Origin: Ruminococcaceae bacterium UBA6392
Lineage (GTDB): Bacteria; Bacillota; Clostridia; Oscillospirales; Acutalibacteraceae
Reading direction: 5' to 3'
Assembly: GCA_002438685.1 (NCBI GenBank)
Contig: DJQG01000106.1
Span: 1-12,719, forward strand
Length of the DNA: 12,719 bases
The translations under genes and the position numbers were made by a program. Shown piece by piece: positions 1 to 6,389 of this stretch; position 1 is the first letter of the stretch; each line of letters opens with the position of its first letter. Under the pieces are notes generated by a model. That model did not search any database and was not told the DNA's origin. It saw only the letters and a program-made list of their open reading frames with translations.

Positions 1-1
1 A

Positions 2-310
2 AATAATAAAAAGGCAGAAACATTCACGGTCACCGCGAAGCGATTTATGATAAGCTGCATACTCATTCTGAGCATGACCGGGCTCGCGGCGGGGATATCA
101 TATGCGGGCGGCAACTCGCGGCACATGGCCATGGGAGAGAGCGGCAGCACAGTGGCACTCGCCCACAGCGAAAAGAAGCTCGAGCTCAATATAAACGAAA
201 AGACGGCAGTGACATTCAATCTGTCACTGCCGGAAAAGTACAGGGATTATTTATATTTTCTGCCCGCTCCGCTGAGCGGCATAGTATGGCTCATCGGGCT
301 CATACCCTGA
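2..310 (+). CDS. Hypothetical membrane-associated protein, C-terminal part
   Basis: The reading frame is open from the first complete codon of the window to a TGA at 308-310, so this is probably the 3' end of a longer gene. The first internal ATG, at 47, has only a weak upstream purine stretch. Codon choice (AGC, CTC, ATA, GCG; high GC at third positions) matches the surrounding genes, which supports real coding. The visible 103 residues contain a hydrophobic segment starting near the ATG at 47 (FMISCILILSMTGLAAGISY), a polar middle rich in Ser, Glu and Lys, and a second hydrophobic stretch at the C-terminus ending in GLIP. I do not recognise the family. The gene is convergent with rqcH and their 3' ends overlap by 11 bases. 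A minus-strand terminator hairpin lies inside it. If the ATG at 47 is the true start, it would be an 87-aa small membrane protein. Confidence 0.55.
   Translation, partial: NNKKAETFTVTAKRFMISCILILSMTGLAAGISYAGGNSRHMAMGESGSTVALAHSEKKLELNINEKTAVTFNLSLPEKYRDYLYFLPAPLSGIVWLIGLIP
198..232 (-). terminator. Intrinsic terminator of the rqcH operon, inside the convergent gene
   Basis: There is a perfect 11-bp inverted repeat: CGGCAGTGACA at 204-214 and TGTCACTGCCG at 222-232, with a 7-nt loop. Read on the minus strand, the stem is followed by TCTTTTC, a short U-rich tail. On the plus strand it is followed by GAAAAG, so it can terminate only leftward transcription. It lies about 70-100 bp past the rqcH stop codon. 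Confidence 0.65.
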
Positions 311-2057
311 CTGCAAGCTTCTCCGCCTCGGCGCTGTCGGGAGTCACGAAAGCGGTGTTATACACATGATAGATAACCTTGCCGGGCTTCGCGCCGACGG
401 GCTTTTTGAGGTTCTTCACCCGTGTATAATCAACCGGCACATTTGACGATTCTCTCGCCCTGCTGTGATAAGCTGCGAGGCGCGCCGCCTCTTCGAGCGT
501 CGAGTCGGGTATCTCCATACCCTCGGCGCAGATTATGACATGTGAGCCGGGTATCTTCTGCGTATGGAGCCACATATCGCCCTTTGCGGCGGTTTTCAGC
601 GAGAGCTTATCGTTCTGAACATTGTTTCTGCCGACCAAAATTTTGAATCCGTCTGTAGACCGGTACTCCATCGGAGCGCTCGGCTTCTGCAGACCTTTTT
701 TATTTTGGACGCTCTTTCTCTTTATATATCCGGACGCCGCAAGCTCGGCGCGGATCTCGTTTATCTCGCCGAAGCCCGAAGCGCGGCTGAGTGCATCGGA
801 GACGGTATCGATATACTGAAGCTCCGCCTCGCCCTGTTCAATGAGCGTTGCGAGCATCTGCTCCGCCGTCTTTGCTTTGCGGTATTCTTTGTAATACTTC
901 TGCGCGTTTGCGCTCGGAGAGAGCGCGGGATCGGCATTTATGCGGCGAGGCTTGTTTTCGTTATAGTAGTCCGCCACTTCGTAGAACGGCACGCCCTTGC
1001 CAAGCGTGTGCTGATATGCGGTTATCAGCTCGGCGTTTATCCTCAGTTCGTCTTTATCGGCGCAGGCGGCGAGCTCGGCGCGCTGATTGTTGAGTCTGCG
1101 GCTTATTCGCGAAGTCGCGTTGCTCAAAAGCTTCTGAAGATCGGACGAGCGTTGACGCGTGCGGTCTATTCTGTCGCGCTCGCTGTAGAATTCATCGAGA
1201 AGCTGAGAAAAACTGTCATAGCTCTCGGAGGTATACGCCGTGCCATACTGGCGAATCTCTTCAAAAGAAAAATCAAAAGGCTTGCCGGATTCGTCCTTGA
1301 GCATAGTCGGCTTGCCGGAATTTAAATCAAGCCTGTTTTTTATGCTCTCAAGTGCGGCACATACTCGCTCGCGCTGTGCTTCATCGGCGCGGCCAATTTG
1401 AACATCTCCGCCACTCGTCTCCGCTATCTCGCGGCATATGAGCGGAGACGCGCCCTCGACACAGCTGAGCAGCGAGGACGAGAGCATCTTTGAAGAGAAA
1501 GAGAACACGGTTTCGGTCGTCTTTTCCGCAGTCTCTTCGAGCAGGCTCAGTTTGTTCTGCGCGGGCGGGTCATGGTATTCGCCGCCGGGCAGTATCTGCC
1601 TTACGGAGGACTGAGTGCAGTCGATACGCTTGACGGCATCGACTATCCTCCCCGACTCGGAGACGAGAATCAGGTTACTGTGCTTCGCCATAATCTCGGC
1701 GTAGAGCGTTAGCGCAACTTTATCGCCGAGCTCGTTTGTGGCAGAAAAGTCTATAACGAGCACGCGGTCAAGCCCGTTTTGGCGCACATCGGTTATCTGC
1801 GCGCTCGTCAGATGCTTTCGCATGAGCATGCAGAACATCGGCGGCACTGCCGGATTCTCCGGCGCGCGGGAGGTCAGATGGACGCGCGGGCTGTTTGCGG
1901 ACGCGGAGAGAAAGAGCTTCTTTGCGCCGCTCCTGTCGCGCAGATGCATAACAAGTTCGTCCTTTGAGGGCTGATGCACCTTTTCGACACGGCATCCGAC
2001 AATATCGCGGCTAAGCTCTTCTGTTAAAAAATGCAATGTAAATCCGTCAAGCGGCAT
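300..2057 (-). CDS. rqcH: RqcH, NFACT-family ribosome quality control factor
   Basis: RqcH (older names: fibronectin-binding protein FbpA, YloA) binds stalled 50S subunits carrying peptidyl-tRNA and recruits tRNA-Ala to add C-terminal alanine tails that mark the nascent chain for degradation. The protein has 585 residues, a normal length. The NFACT-N domain starts MPLDGFTLHFL and carries a D-R pair at residues 97-98, the position reported as essential for tRNA binding in Bacillus RqcH. It continues with AEIMAKHSNLILV (120-132) and a DAVKRI segment. A charged, helical middle (about 285-425) fits the coiled-coil arms. The NFACT-R domain starts near residue 468 (DGFKILVGRNN) and includes GDMWLHTQKIPGSHVII (493-509). 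The ATG at 2057 has GGAG 8 nt upstream. It is the last gene of the operon, 23 bp after the NIF3-family gene. The identification is secure; activity is inferred from family and motifs. Confidence 0.95.
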   Translation of the reverse strand: MPLDGFTLHFLTEELSRDIVGCRVEKVHQPSKDELVMHLRDRSGAKKLFLSASANSPRVHLTSRAPENPAVPPMFCMLMRKHLTSAQITDVRQNGLDRVLVIDFSATNELGDKVALTLYAEIMAKHSNLILVSESGRIVDAVKRIDCTQSSVRQILPGGEYHDPPAQNKLSLLEETAEKTTETVFSFSSKMLSSSLLSCVEGASPLICREIAETSGGDVQIGRADEAQRERVCAALESIKNRLDLNSGKPTMLKDESGKPFDFSFEEIRQYGTAYTSESYDSFSQLLDEFYSERDRIDRTRQRSSDLQKLLSNATSRISRRLNNQRAELAACADKDELRINAELITAYQHTLGKGVPFYEVADYYNENKPRRINADPALSPSANAQKYYKEYRKAKTAEQMLATLIEQGEAELQYIDTVSDALSRASGFGEINEIRAELAASGYIKRKSVQNKKGLQKPSAPMEYRSTDGFKILVGRNNVQNDKLSLKTAAKGDMWLHTQKIPGSHVIICAEGMEIPDSTLEEAARLAAYHSRARESSNVPVDYTRVKNLKKPVGAKPGKVIYHVYNTAFVTPDSAEAEKLAVRV

Positions 2058-2080
2058 AAGTAAAACTCCAGACTAATATA

Positions 2081-2842
2081 TCAGATAAAATGGGTCGGAG
2101 ACTGCCGGGAAATAACAAAGAAGTCGACACCTGCGACAGTCTTTTCAAGATAATCAAAAATTGTTTTGACGACCGGATTTTCGGTCTCGAAATGCCCGGC
2201 GGCAACAAGAGTGACTCCGCAGGCGGTCGCGCCCAAAAATTCATGGTGCGCAACGTCGCCGGAGACAAGCGCTTCACAGCCGAACGCGAGCGCATCGGAG
2301 AAAAATTCGCCGCCCGCCCCGCCGCACAGGGCGACTCTCTTTATATTTCTGCCTCCGTCGCAATAGCGCACATGGCAGCAGAGCCTCTGCGAGACAAGCT
2401 CCGCAAAGCGTTTTGGCGAAAGCTCCTCTTTGAGCTCACCCGCTCTGAGAAGCATTGTTCCGGCATTCGGGGAGGAAATCTTGCGGACATTCTCAAGCCC
2501 CAAGCAATGCGCCAGAACATCGTTGACGCCGCCGTCCGCGCAATCGAGATTTGTATGGGCGCAGATGGCGTTCATGCCGTATTTTGCCAACAAATAGACA
2601 GGATCGTGCGCGCCGAGATTTTTTATCGGATGGAAAATGACCGGGTGGTGGCTTATTATAAGCTGCGCCCCGGCTTCGTGCGCTTTTTCAACGGCATCGG
2701 GAGTTATATCAAGCACGACAGCAGCTCTTGTGACCTGCGCCGAGCTTTCGCCGACGAGCAGACCGACATTGTCCCACTGCTCATGGACATCAAACGGACA
2801 AAACGCGTCAAGAGCCTTATAAATATCACCGACAACAGCCAT
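2081..2842 (-). CDS. NIF3-family dinuclear metal-centre protein
   Basis: This is a NIF3/DUF34 protein (YbgI and YqfO are relatives), a toroidal family with a two-metal site whose biochemical role is still unsettled; GTP cyclohydrolase I type 2 annotations are doubtful. Counting from the ATG at 2842 (253 residues), the metal ligands are visible: SHHP with H65/H66, HTNLD with H96/D100, and GHFETE with H217/E221. The length matches the short form (E. coli YbgI, about 247 aa), so it lacks the extra inserted domain of the longer Bacillus YqfO. A GTG at 2845 is in frame directly before the ATG, but AGGAG lies 7 nt from the ATG and only 4 nt from the GTG, so the ATG is preferred. The trmK stop overlaps this start (TGATG), indicating translational coupling. 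The trmK-nif3 order is common in Firmicutes. Confidence 0.93.
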   Translation of the reverse strand: MAVVGDIYKALDAFCPFDVHEQWDNVGLLVGESSAQVTRAAVVLDITPDAVEKAHEAGAQLIISHHPVIFHPIKNLGAHDPVYLLAKYGMNAICAHTNLDCADGGVNDVLAHCLGLENVRKISSPNAGTMLLRAGELKEELSPKRFAELVSQRLCCHVRYCDGGRNIKRVALCGGAGGEFFSDALAFGCEALVSGDVAHHEFLGATACGVTLVAAGHFETENPVVKTIFDYLEKTVAGVDFFVISRQSPTHFI

Positions 2843-3531
2843 CACTTTTCTCCTTCGTTCAAAAAGCTTTCCATACCGAGACAGGCCTTTTCGCAGTACT
2901 CCGCCTCGTCGAGCTTGAAGTTCGCTTCGCGCAGGGACGACGCGCGTATTTTAAGCCGTTTATGCTGTCTCTCAACAAGTTTTCGCGCGATATCATCGTT
3001 TGGGTCGAGCTTTCCGTAGAACTCGTAGCCCTGCGGGAAAACTTCGATTTTTCCCGAATACTCGGCACACATGACTGAATATATGCGCCCGTCGTCGCGG
3101 CAGGTGCGCTCTTCGATTATATCAAAGCCGTTATTGCAGAGAAACAGTCTGACTTCTTCGGCATGGGACATCGGCTGAAGTATCAGCCTTATGTTTTTGT
3201 TTTTTATCCACTCGGTGCGTTCGAGCAGTTTGGCGATAAGTATTCCGCCCATTCCCGCCATTATTATATCATCCGCCTCGCCCGACGAAAGCTCGTCGAG
3301 TCCGTCGGAGAGACGCAGAGTTATTTTATCCGCAATGTTCCGGCGTTCGAGCGTCTCTGCAGCGTTTTCAAGCGGACCTCTCCGCAAGTCACAGGCGAGC
3401 GCGCGCGGGCAAATGCCATTCAGGATAAGGTATGACGGAAGATAGGCGTGGTCGGTACCGATATCGGCAGCGACCACGCCCTTGCGCACCATATCAGCCG
3501 CCGTTTTCAGGCGGGGTGAAAGCACGATCAT
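2842..3531 (-). CDS. trmK: TrmK, tRNA (adenine22-N1)-methyltransferase
   Basis: TrmK is a SAM-dependent class I methyltransferase that makes m1A22 in the D-arm of bacterial tRNAs. The 229 residues show the Rossmann SAM-binding motif DIGTDHAYLP (23-32), a motif around MAGMGG (91-96) and LILQPM (116-121). The C-terminal 70 or so residues are charged and helical, as expected for the coiled-coil tail of TrmK. The length is close to the Bacillus homologue (about 238 aa). The start ATG at 3531 overlaps the TAA of the upstream DUF1858 gene by one base (TAATG). No clear Shine-Dalgarno precedes it, so translation probably depends on termination of the upstream gene. It is followed by the NIF3-family gene, a conserved pairing. 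The identification is confident. Confidence 0.93.
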   Translation of the reverse strand: MIVLSPRLKTAADMVRKGVVAADIGTDHAYLPSYLILNGICPRALACDLRRGPLENAAETLERRNIADKITLRLSDGLDELSSGEADDIIMAGMGGILIAKLLERTEWIKNKNIRLILQPMSHAEEVRLFLCNNGFDIIEERTCRDDGRIYSVMCAEYSGKIEVFPQGYEFYGKLDPNDDIARKLVERQHKRLKIRASSLREANFKLDEAEYCEKACLGMESFLNEGEK

Positions 3532-3734
3532 TACTTTGAAGCGAGATACTCGTTGATCTCGTCAACAAGGGAATCGACATCAACACCGTGAACCATGCAG
3601 GCCTGCTCAACACTCTCGCCTCTGGAAGCGGGGCAGCCGAGGCAATGCATACCCATCTCAAGGAAGTACTTCGCAGTACCTCTGTCAGCGTCAAGTATAT
3701 CTCCGATAAGCATATCTTTTGTAATTTCGGTCAT
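3531..3734 (-). CDS. DUF1858 redox-disulfide protein
   Basis: This 67-residue protein matches the DUF1858 family, also described as hybrid-cluster-protein-associated redox disulfide domain. It carries a C-x-x-C pair in MHCLGCPASRGESVEQAC: C31 and C34, plus a third cysteine at C46, followed by the typical MVHG. The family is widespread in anaerobes and its function is not established; a thiol redox or metal-binding role is inferred from the cysteines. The ATG at 3734 has AAGGAAG 7 nt upstream. It is the first gene of the operon with trmK, the NIF3-family gene and rqcH, and its stop codon overlaps the trmK start. There is no hybrid cluster protein gene nearby, so the link to that protein is not supported here. 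Confidence 0.88.
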   Translation of the reverse strand: MTEITKDMLIGDILDADRGTAKYFLEMGMHCLGCPASRGESVEQACMVHGVDVDSLVDEINEYLASK

Positions 3735-3763
3735 AATACAACTTCCTTCCTGTTTATACTTTC

Positions 3764-3792
3764 ATTTTACCACAGTTTCGGCGGCATATCAA
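3764..3792 (-). promoter_or_regulatory. Sigma-A-type promoter of the DUF1858-trmK-nif3-rqcH operon
   Basis: On the minus strand: -35 TTGATA (3787-3792), a 17-bp spacer, and -10 TAAAAT (3764-3769) preceded by TGG, an extended -10 element. Transcription would start near 3757, about 20 nt before the DUF1858 ATG. The -35 starts directly after the TAA of the glycosyltransferase gene (3793-3795), so there is no terminator between the two units and read-through is likely. Confidence 0.75.
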
Positions 3793-4755
3793 TTATTTTT
3801 CGAGCTTTTCGCGGTCGATAATAATTGATTCTATTATATATCTCGGACGGTGCTTGGTCTCTGAGTATATCTTGCCGATATACTCGCCGATAATGCCGAG
3901 CATGAACAGCTGAAGTCCGCCGAGCGCCCACACGGATGCCCCTATACTCGCCCATCCCGCGACGGTGTGACCTGTCGCCTTGCCGACGATGCAGTAGATA
4001 AGCATTGCAAGGCACACGAGCAGAGAGAATATGCCGAGAGTTGTGGCAATCTTGAGCGGTCTGACGCTGAACGAGGTTATTCCCTCAAATGCGAACGAAA
4101 GCATCTTTTTCAGTGGATATTTCGACTCGCCCGCAAGCCGCTCCTTGCGCTCATATTCGACAGTAGAAGTCCTGAATCCTATCTGCGGCACTATTCCGCG
4201 CAAAAACAGATTAACTTCGTCGAACTCGCTCAGTGCATCGAGAGCGCGGCGGCTCATGAGTCTGTAATCGGCATGGTTGAAAACTATCTCAACGCCCATT
4301 GCCGCCATGAATTTATAAAAGCCTTCGGCGGTGAAGCGTTTGAAGAATGTATCGGTTTTGCGCGAAGAGCGCACGCCGTAAACTATATCGTCACCCGCAA
4401 TAAAGTTGTCCACCATCTTTTCAATGGCGTTGACATCGTCCTGGAGGTCGGCGTCGAGGCTTATCACGGCATCGGCATATTTTCTCGCGGTCATAAGTCC
4501 CGCGAGAAGAGCGTTCTGATGTCCCTTGTTGCGGGAAAGATTTATACCGGCAAAGATGCGGTCATCGGCGCAAAGGGCACTTATTATATTCCACGTGCTG
4601 TCTTTTGAGCCGTCGTTGACAAAAGCTATTTTGCTCTCGGGCGATATCTTGCCGCTTTCCATCATAGACTGCATGACGGCTTTCAGCTGCCTTGAAGTCT
4701 CTGGCAAAACTTCTTCTTCGTTATAGCACGGAACAACGAGCCATATATTTTTCAT
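3793..4755 (-). CDS. GT2 family glycosyltransferase with two C-terminal membrane helices
   Basis: This is a dolichol-phosphate-mannose-synthase-like GT2 enzyme of the GtrB/bactoprenol glucosyltransferase type. Such enzymes transfer a sugar from a nucleotide donor to undecaprenyl phosphate at the inner face of the membrane. Counting from the ATG at 4755 (320 residues): the GT-A domain begins IWLVVPCYNEEE (4-15), then VNDGSKDST (46-54), and the metal-binding DAD is at 101-103 in SLDADLQDD. Two transmembrane segments lie at about 236-257 and 269-291, followed by the KHRPRYII tail typical of the group. The frame stays open to 4920, but the ATG at 4755 has GGAG 9 nt upstream and starts downstream of a strong promoter, so the longer form is rejected. 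No flippase or GtrC-like partner gene is in the window, so the acceptor and sugar are unknown. Confidence 0.9.
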   Translation of the reverse strand: MKNIWLVVPCYNEEEVLPETSRQLKAVMQSMMESGKISPESKIAFVNDGSKDSTWNIISALCADDRIFAGINLSRNKGHQNALLAGLMTARKYADAVISLDADLQDDVNAIEKMVDNFIAGDDIVYGVRSSRKTDTFFKRFTAEGFYKFMAAMGVEIVFNHADYRLMSRRALDALSEFDEVNLFLRGIVPQIGFRTSTVEYERKERLAGESKYPLKKMLSFAFEGITSFSVRPLKIATTLGIFSLLVCLAMLIYCIVGKATGHTVAGWASIGASVWALGGLQLFMLGIIGEYIGKIYSETKHRPRYIIESIIIDREKLEK

Positions 4756-4803
4756 TTTCTCTGTCTCCGTAGTATTTGATTTGCTGCACAATTTAGCACT
4801 GAT

Positions 4804-4832
4804 AATATAGCATTTCCGTTCTCTGTTGTCAA
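4804..4832 (-). promoter_or_regulatory. Sigma-A-type promoter of the glycosyltransferase gene
   Basis: On the minus strand: a consensus -35 TTGACA (4827-4832), a 17-bp spacer, and -10 TATATT (4804-4809) preceded by TGC (extended -10). The predicted start is near 4797, about 40 nt upstream of the ATG at 4755. This position also rules out the longer reading frame as a protein start. Confidence 0.8.
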
Positions 4833-4842
4833 TAAAACGTGA

Positions 4843-4858
4843 TGTTTGTTCACAAACA
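4843..4858. promoter_or_regulatory. 16-bp palindrome between divergent promoters, candidate operator
   Basis: TGTTTGTTCACAAACA is a perfect 7-bp inverted repeat with a 2-bp centre. It lies upstream of both -35 boxes, centred about 53 bp upstream of the predicted glycosyltransferase start and about 65 bp upstream of the transporter start. The right arm, ACAAACA, is repeated directly at 4858-4864. The position suits an activator acting on either or both promoters; the regulator is unknown. Confidence 0.5.
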
Positions 4859-4879
4859 CAAACAAATACAAAAAGAGTG

Positions 4880-4908
4880 TTGCAATACAGGCGATTTTGT
4901 GATTTAAT
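4880..4908 (+). promoter_or_regulatory. Sigma-A-type promoter of the NSS transporter gene
   Basis: -35 TTGCAA (4880-4885), a 17-bp spacer, and -10 TTTAAT (4903-4908) preceded by TGA (extended -10). The predicted start is near 4915, leaving a leader of about 45 nt with no obvious riboswitch-like structure. The 20 bp upstream are A-rich. Confidence 0.65.
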
Positions 4909-4959
4909 ATATCGGTGCAACTTTTTTACAAAAAATTTTATCCGAATGAGGGATCTTTA

Positions 4960-6336
4960 ATGGCGAAAAAACGAAGCAGCTTTACAGGGCGCATCGGTTT
5001 CGTTCTGGCAGCAGCAGGCTCTGCGGTCGGACTCGGAAACCTTTGGCGTTTCCCCTATCTCGCGGCAAAATACGGCGGCGGAATCTTCCTGCTCGTATAT
5101 ATTATTCTTGCGGTAACATTCGGCTTTGCGCTGATGGTGACGGAAATAGCCATCGGCAGAAAGACAGGACTTTCCTGCATCGGCGCATACAAGAAACTTG
5201 ACAAACGTTTCGGCTTCATGGGCTGGCTGTCCGCACTCGTGCCCGTTATCATAACCCCATACTACTGCGTTATCGGCGGCTGGGTTCTCAGATATTTCGC
5301 CGAGTTCGTCTCGGGTCACGGCAAGGATCTTGCCACAACATCCGCCGATTTCTTCTCGAACTTCATCGGAATGAAGGGCGGCATAGTTGATAACCCGATG
5401 CTCTGGTTCATCATATTCGTCGCGCTCACCTCCGCGGTTGTTATATTCGGCGTTGAGAAAGGCATCGAAAAGGTCAGCAAGGTAATGATGCCGATACTCG
5501 TTATACTCTGCATAGTTATCGCCGGTTTTGCGCTGACAATTGACGGCGCGCTCGCGGGTCTCAAATATTACCTGCTGCCCGATTTTTCAAAGTTCTCTTC
5601 CGCAACCGTTCTCGGCGCGCTCGGTCAGCTGTTTTATTCAATGTCGCTGGCAATGGGTATCATGATAACCTACGGCTCATACATGAAAAAAGAGGACAAC
5701 ATTGAAAAGAGTGTGCGCCAGATCGAGATATTCGACACCGGCATAGCTCTTCTTGCGGGTCTCATCATTATCCCCTCTGTCGTCGCATTCAACGGCGGTT
5801 CGGCTGACGGAATCAATGCAGGTCCCGGTCTTATGTTCATCACCCTGCCCCAAGTCTTCAACGCCATGGGTTCAATAGGCGGCGTGGTCGGCACACTGTT
5901 CTTCCTGCTCGTTTTCTTCGCGGCAATCACTTCTTCCATCTCCCTCATGGAGACGGTCGTTTCAATGGTCAGAGACAAGTTCCACTGGAACCGCATCCCG
6001 GCGACCATCGCGGTTATGGTAGGCATGATAGCCATCGGATCGCTCTCCGTCCTCGGCTACGGTCCGCTTGCAAACTTCAAGATTTTCGGTATGCAGATGC
6101 TCGACTTCTTCGATTTCATCTCGAACTCCGTGCTCATGCCCATCGTCGCTTTCCTGACCTGCATTCTTATCGGTCATGTTGTCGGCACAAAGGTCATCGC
6201 GGACGAGGTCGGACTTTCCGCCAAGTTCACGGGCGAGAAGCTGCACCGCGTGATGATAAAGTGGGTAGCCCCGATTCTTCTCGTTGTTATCCTCGTCGCG
6301 CAGGTTCTTTCCGCCTTCGGCATCATCACGATCTGA
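4960..6336 (+). CDS. Sodium-dependent transporter, NSS (SLC6-like) family
   Basis: A secondary transporter of the neurotransmitter:sodium symporter family (LeuT, MhsT and Tyt1 relatives), which couples amino acid or related amine uptake to sodium. From the ATG at 4960 there are 458 residues, the size of Tyt1/MhsT-type members with 11 rather than 12 helices. The TM1 signature is clear: FTGRIGFVLAAAGSAVGLGN (8-27) followed by LWRFPY (28-33), including the unwound region and Asn27 that bind sodium in LeuT. TM6 has FYSMSLAMGIMITYGSY (225-241). The TM8 region has AAITSSISLMET (321-332), where adjacent serines fit the second sodium site. A GTG-started extension at 4915 is possible in frame but would begin at the predicted transcription start. 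The ATG at 4960 has GAGGG 7 nt upstream. Substrate cannot be read from the sequence; tyrosine, tryptophan or other hydrophobic amino acids are typical of the family. It is a single-gene unit, divergent from the glycosyltransferase. Confidence 0.93.
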   Translation: MAKKRSSFTGRIGFVLAAAGSAVGLGNLWRFPYLAAKYGGGIFLLVYIILAVTFGFALMVTEIAIGRKTGLSCIGAYKKLDKRFGFMGWLSALVPVIITPYYCVIGGWVLRYFAEFVSGHGKDLATTSADFFSNFIGMKGGIVDNPMLWFIIFVALTSAVVIFGVEKGIEKVSKVMMPILVILCIVIAGFALTIDGALAGLKYYLLPDFSKFSSATVLGALGQLFYSMSLAMGIMITYGSYMKKEDNIEKSVRQIEIFDTGIALLAGLIIIPSVVAFNGGSADGINAGPGLMFITLPQVFNAMGSIGGVVGTLFFLLVFFAAITSSISLMETVVSMVRDKFHWNRIPATIAVMVGMIAIGSLSVLGYGPLANFKIFGMQMLDFFDFISNSVLMPIVAFLTCILIGHVVGTKVIADEVGLSAKFTGEKLHRVMIKWVAPILLVVILVAQVLSAFGIITI

Positions 6337-6351
6337 CAGATAAATTTAACG

Positions 6352-6389
6352 GCGCACCGTCTAAAAAAAATCAGGCGGTGCGCTTTTTT
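6352..6389 (+). terminator. Intrinsic terminator of the NSS transporter gene
   Basis: A stem of GCGCACCG (6352-6359) and CGGTGCGC (6376-6383) is followed by six T (6384-6389). The 16-nt loop contains a run of eight A. The right arm and T-run are also the last codons of the convergent M50 gene, whose stop codon falls in the loop. On the minus strand no U-run follows the stem, so it acts for the plus strand only. Confidence 0.88.

Noticed and set aside
564..1325. Long plus-strand open frame (253 codons) antisense to rqcH
   Set aside because: It lies entirely inside a confidently identified gene, has no ribosome binding site, and its protein shows no recognisable motifs. Codon bias of rqcH creates such antisense frames.
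2090..3019. 309-codon plus-strand frame across the NIF3-family and trmK genes
   Set aside because: Longer than either real gene but antisense to both; the minus-strand products carry complete family motifs, and this translation has none.
3967..4608. 213-codon plus-strand frame within the glycosyltransferase gene
   Set aside because: Antisense shadow of a well-supported GT2 gene.
4843..4858. Assignment of the palindrome to Rex, FNR or CRP
   Set aside because: The half-sites and spacing (7-2-7, TGTTTGT) do not fit the TTGTTAA-N4, TTGAT-N4 or TGTGA-N6 patterns, so no regulator is named.
4756..4920. N-terminal extension of the glycosyltransferase to 4920
   Set aside because: It runs through the predicted promoter and the palindrome; the GT2 domain starts exactly at the ATG at 4755, which has a proper ribosome binding site.
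4915..4959. GTG-started extension of the NSS transporter
   Set aside because: The codon coincides with the predicted transcription start and lacks a ribosome binding site; homologous sequence begins after the ATG at 4960.
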